Positions 16,027 through 18,606 of a DNA stretch of 18,606 nt are shown piece by piece. The DNA is from SH-MAG3 sp035461245 (GTDB lineage Bacteria > Gemmatimonadota > Gemmatimonadetes > Longimicrobiales > RSA9): assembly GCA_035461245.1 (NCBI GenBank), contig DATHVP010000142.1:1-18606 (forward strand), in the 5' to 3' direction. The position numbers and the translations under genes are program-made. Every line of letters starts with the position of its first letter. The first letter of the stretch is position 1. The notes beneath the pieces are model-generated. The model searched no databases, was not told the DNA's origin, and was given only the letters and a program-made list of their open reading frames with translations.

Positions 16027-17264
16027 GTGTACCCCGCCGCGGGACCCTACCGTGGCGAGCCATCCTTGCACTGATGGTTCCGGCTGTCATGGCGCCCGCC
16101 GAACTGGTGGCCCGGCAGGCACCCGTGCGGCCGCCCGCAGCCAGTTCTGCAGGCTGCGAGCGCTGTCACGGGGAACTGGAACTGCTGCGTCAGCAGTCGG
16201 GCAACCTGACACGCGCGCAGAACCTGCTGGTCCCGGAGCATGTGGTTGCGGGATCGGCGCACGCCGGCATGGCGTGCGCCGAGTGCCATACCGGATACAG
16301 CCGTTATCCGCATCCCGAGCCGGCCACCAGGACGGCAACGTGCGCCTCCTGTCACCAGCCGGCTGACACCCTCTGGCAGCGGAGCATGCACGCCTCGGCG
16401 GACGACCCGGTGACGTGCGTGCAGTGTCATGGCAGCCACGACATCCGTTCCGCCGCGGAACTGGCCGCACCGGAGGGCGTGCACGGGGCGAATGCACCGT
16501 GCGCGTCATGCCACCAGTCGAGCCGTATCGAGGCCCACCGGCCGCATGCCGAGGGGGTGATGTGCGCATCGTGCCATGCGCCCCATGACACCCGGGCCGT
16601 GGACGATCGGGAGTCGTGGCTGGCGCCCGGACGGCAGCAGCAGACGTGTGGCACCTGCCACGACAGTGTGGCCGTCCGCTGGCGCACGGACATTCATGGC
16701 GACGCCAGGCTGCGGGAAGCGCACCTGGCCGGCCGGCAGCCGCTGGCGGACGTGATCGTCTGCACGTCGTGCCATACGGGCCACCGCATGGTTGGCAGGG
16801 ATGACCCGGCGTTCATGCTGGAATCCGTCGAGCGGTGCGCCACGTGTCATGAAAAGGCGTCGTCCACCTTCTACAATTCCTATCACGGCCGGGCGACGGC
16901 GCTGGGGTCCAGGGTGTCGGCCACGTGCGCGGACTGCCACGGCGCTCACACGGTGCTGCCGGACACGTTCCCAGCGTCGCATGTGGCGGAGGCGAACCTG
17001 GTGCAGACCTGTGCGGCGTGCCATCCGCACGCGCGGCCGGCGTTCGTCAAGTATGACAGCCATCCCGACCCGTTCAACCGGGCGCGCAACCCGTGGATCT
17101 TCTACTCGTTCTTCCTCATGAACGGGCTGCTGGTCTTTGTGCTGGTCGTCTTCGGCGGGCATACGCTCCTCTGGTGGCTGCGGCTCTGGCTGGACAAGCG
17201 ACGGGGGATCATCCACGGCATCGGTGTCCATCACGACCCCGGCCACGCCGGAGACCAACCATGA
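16023..17264 (+). CDS. Undecahaem c-type cytochrome with C-terminal membrane anchor
   Basis: A 413-residue exported protein with eleven CxxCH haem c attachment sites, whose first cysteines are residues 45, 85, 107, 132, 160, 181, 209, 247, 272, 302 and 330. An N-terminal signal (RR...AILALMVPAVMAPA, likely cut near residue 26) sends it to the periplasm. After the last haem a single hydrophobic helix (about 358-380, IFYSFFLMNGLLVFVLVVFGGH) anchors it, with a basic cytoplasmic end (LWLDKRRG). Many non-motif histidines could be distal ligands, suggesting bis-His low-spin haems for electron transfer rather than catalysis. The last part (FYNSYHGRATALG, CADCHGAHTVLP, TCAACHPHARPAFVKYDSH) resembles cytochromes encoded next to diheme cytochrome b subunits. 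GGAGG 4 nt upstream; ATGA overlaps at both ends tie it to the regulator and to cytochrome b. Confidence 0.92.
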   Translation: MSVPRRGTLPWRAILALMVPAVMAPAELVARQAPVRPPAASSAGCERCHGELELLRQQSGNLTRAQNLLVPEHVVAGSAHAGMACAECHTGYSRYPHPEPATRTATCASCHQPADTLWQRSMHASADDPVTCVQCHGSHDIRSAAELAAPEGVHGANAPCASCHQSSRIEAHRPHAEGVMCASCHAPHDTRAVDDRESWLAPGRQQQTCGTCHDSVAVRWRTDIHGDARLREAHLAGRQPLADVIVCTSCHTGHRMVGRDDPAFMLESVERCATCHEKASSTFYNSYHGRATALGSRVSATCADCHGAHTVLPDTFPASHVAEANLVQTCAACHPHARPAFVKYDSHPDPFNRARNPWIFYSFFLMNGLLVFVLVVFGGHTLLWWLRLWLDKRRGIIHGIGVHHDPGHAGDQP

Positions 17265-18139
17265 GTACGACGAAGGTGCCGCTGGACTCTGCACAGCGTG
17301 GCCGCGGTCCGTATGTGTGGCGGTTCAACCTGATGCACAGGTGGACGCACTTCTTCGCCATGCTGTCGTTCTACGTGCTGATCCTGACAGGGCTGCCGCT
17401 CCGCTTTGCGTGTGCGCCCTTTGCCGAGCCGCTCATCCGCTTCTGGGGCGGCGTGGAGCAGGCCGGCCTGATCCACCGCTGGATGGCGGGCTTCATGGTG
17501 GCGTATACGCTGGTTCACATCGTGTATATCGCGGCGCGGTTCATCCGCTCACGCGAGAAGAAGCGGTGGCTGTGGGGCTCGGATACGATGGTGCCACACC
17601 CCCAGGACGCGAAGGACTTCGTCGCCATGTGGAAGTGGTTCTTCGGCCGGGGCGAGCGACCGCGGTTCGGACGCTACGGCTACCTGGAGAAGATGGACTA
17701 TTTCGGCGAGGTCTGGGGCTTCATCGTCATCGGTGGCTCCGGCTTCGTGCTCTGGTTCCCCGAATTCTTCGGGCAGTGGCTGCCGGGCTGGTGGTTCAAC
17801 GTGGCCACCGTGTTCCACGGGTACGAGGCCATGATCGCGGCCGCGTTCCTGTTCACCATCCACTTCTTCAACGTGCACCTCCGGCCGGACAAGTTCCCGC
17901 TGGACGCCGTCATGTTCACCGGCCGCGCCACCATGGACTACATGGTGGAGGAGCACCCGGAAATGGAGGAGGTCCTCCGTCGCAATGCTGACGGTCCGGT
18001 GAGCGAGCGGGCGATACATGATCTGCCGGCGCCGCCGCCGTCGCGGCGCATGACACTGGTGGGCACCGTCCTCGGCTTTGTGACCTGGGGCATCGGTCTC
18101 ACCACAATCGGGATGATCCTATGGGCCGTGCTCTGCTGA
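17261..18139 (+). CDS. Cytochrome b subunit (FdnI / Ni-hydrogenase cytochrome b-like)
   Basis: A 292-residue inner-membrane protein with about five hydrophobic segments (roughly residues 31-48, 72-94, 150-168, 182-204 and 266-290). Histidines suited to ligate two b haems sit at the segment ends: His26 and His30 (MHRWTHFF), His72 (LIHRWMAGF), His86, His186 (VFHGYEA), His201 and His206. The opening NLMHRWTHFFAMLSFYVLIL followed by TGLPLRF is typical of the cytochrome b subunits that exchange electrons with quinone in formate dehydrogenase, hydrogenase and related complexes. It probably links the quinone pool to the periplasmic haems of the preceding cytochrome, to which it is coupled by ATGA. 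GGAG lies 7 nt upstream of the ATG. The downstream lipoprotein cytochrome starts 19 bp before this gene ends. Confidence 0.88.
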   Translation: MSTTKVPLDSAQRGRGPYVWRFNLMHRWTHFFAMLSFYVLILTGLPLRFACAPFAEPLIRFWGGVEQAGLIHRWMAGFMVAYTLVHIVYIAARFIRSREKKRWLWGSDTMVPHPQDAKDFVAMWKWFFGRGERPRFGRYGYLEKMDYFGEVWGFIVIGGSGFVLWFPEFFGQWLPGWWFNVATVFHGYEAMIAAAFLFTIHFFNVHLRPDKFPLDAVMFTGRATMDYMVEEHPEMEEVLRRNADGPVSERAIHDLPAPPPSRRMTLVGTVLGFVTWGIGLTTIGMILWAVLC

Positions 18140-18606
18140 CGTTCCTGCTGGCTGTGGGCGTCGCCGGCTGTGCCCCCGAGGACACGGACGGGCCTGAGCG
18201 CACGCGTGTCGCCGCCGACGTGGAAGGGGCCAGGCCAGATCCGCACGCCGACCTGCCGTGCTCGGCCTGCCACACAGGCTCGTTCGTCGGCACCCGCATC
18301 GCCGCGGCGACCCGCGAGAGTTGCGCGACATCGGGGTGCCACGAGGAAGGGGGGCCGACGTATGTATCCACCAAGACGGCCACGTTCCAGCATCGTGATC
18401 ATGCCCGGGACAGCGAACATTCGCTGTCGTGCTCCGGGTGCCACACCCACGCCGCCGGCCGGGAGCCGCTGCAGGTCTCGGTAGACGCATGCGCGCTCTG
18501 CCATCTCCCGGACATCCGGGATGCCGAGCCGGCCACGTGCAAGCTGTGCCATCAGCAGCCGCAGCACGTGGCGCTCACGAGCCAGGGCCTGCCGATTCCT
18601 CATTCC
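18121..18606 (+). CDS. Multihaem cytochrome c lipoprotein (3' end outside window)
   Basis: The frame is open from ATG 18121 to the right edge, giving 162 residues and no stop. The N-terminus is a lipoprotein signal (MGRALLTFLLAVGVAGC, lipobox VAGC with Cys17 as the lipidated residue; Ala at +2, so no inner-membrane retention Asp). Haem c sites: CSACH (Cys47), CSGCH (Cys104), CALCH (Cys124), CKLCH (Cys140), plus an expanded CATSGCH (Cys68-His74, CX4CH). The haem count is a minimum. A His-rich segment (FQHRDHARDSEHSLSC) likely supplies distal ligands. It overlaps the cytochrome b gene by 19 bp, and its own ribosome binding site is weak, suggesting coupled translation. Probably the electron carrier or outer-membrane-facing partner of the cytochrome b/c pair. 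Confidence 0.85.
   Translation, partial: MGRALLTFLLAVGVAGCAPEDTDGPERTRVAADVEGARPDPHADLPCSACHTGSFVGTRIAAATRESCATSGCHEEGGPTYVSTKTATFQHRDHARDSEHSLSCSGCHTHAAGREPLQVSVDACALCHLPDIRDAEPATCKLCHQQPQHVALTSQGLPIPHS

Noticed and set aside
15061..16071. Long minus-strand open frame opposite the response regulator
   Set aside because: Shadow of an intact NtrC-family gene; no domain or convincing start.
16506..17294. Minus-strand open frame opposite the 11-haem cytochrome
   Set aside because: The plus strand has eleven CxxCH motifs and a signal peptide; the minus frame has nothing recognisable.

Overview
The window is a high-GC (roughly two-thirds G+C by eye), densely coded bacterial chromosome segment with strong GGAGG-type ribosome binding sites, frequent ATGA/TGATG gene overlaps and no tRNA, rRNA, CRISPR array or insertion sequence that I can recognise. 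The mix is a SusD-like tail, the Gram-positive-type HemQ in an organism that also has lipoprotein multihaem cytochromes, a PPi-type phosphofructokinase and tiny single-helix membrane proteins. It best fits a Gemmatimonadota-like diderm. That assignment is inference from gene style, not from a marker gene.

Left part (1-5933): the last ~87 codons of a probable RagB/SusD-like outer-membrane lipoprotein converge on a FAD-dependent aromatic-type monooxygenase (minus strand). The monooxygenase is divergent from a DUF255/thioredoxin-domain (YyaL/SPATA20-like) protein. That protein overlaps convergently, tail to tail, with an unrecognised 199-residue protein. Divergent from this is a 69-residue single-helix membrane protein, closed by a strong hairpin and followed by hemQ (coproheme decarboxylase).

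Middle part (5999-13054): a minus-strand run of YihY/BrkB membrane protein, peptide chain release factor 3 (prfC), a cysteine-less ArsC/Spx-fold protein and an SLC13-type permease with two internal TrkA-C domains; the last two are coupled by an ATGA overlap. Divergent from it is a small plus-strand pair: another 69-residue single-helix membrane protein and a PRC-barrel protein ending in an 18-bp tandem repeat. This pair converges, through a strong hairpin with a duplicated arm, on a 6-phosphofructokinase that carries PPi-type active-site residues and starts at TTG.

Right part (13243-18606, runs off the edge): one tightly overlapping plus-strand operon of a membrane sensor histidine kinase, a sigma-54-activating NtrC-type response regulator, an 11-haem c-type cytochrome with a C-terminal membrane anchor, a multi-helix cytochrome b, and a lipoprotein multihaem cytochrome cut by the window end. 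This reads as a regulated membrane electron-transfer module (quinone pool to periplasmic/outer-membrane cytochromes, or the reverse), comparable in logic to the Cbc inner-membrane cytochrome complexes of Geobacter. It is the most interesting part of the window. HemQ, encoded separately upstream, could contribute the large haem supply such proteins need, although nothing in the sequence links the two loci directly.
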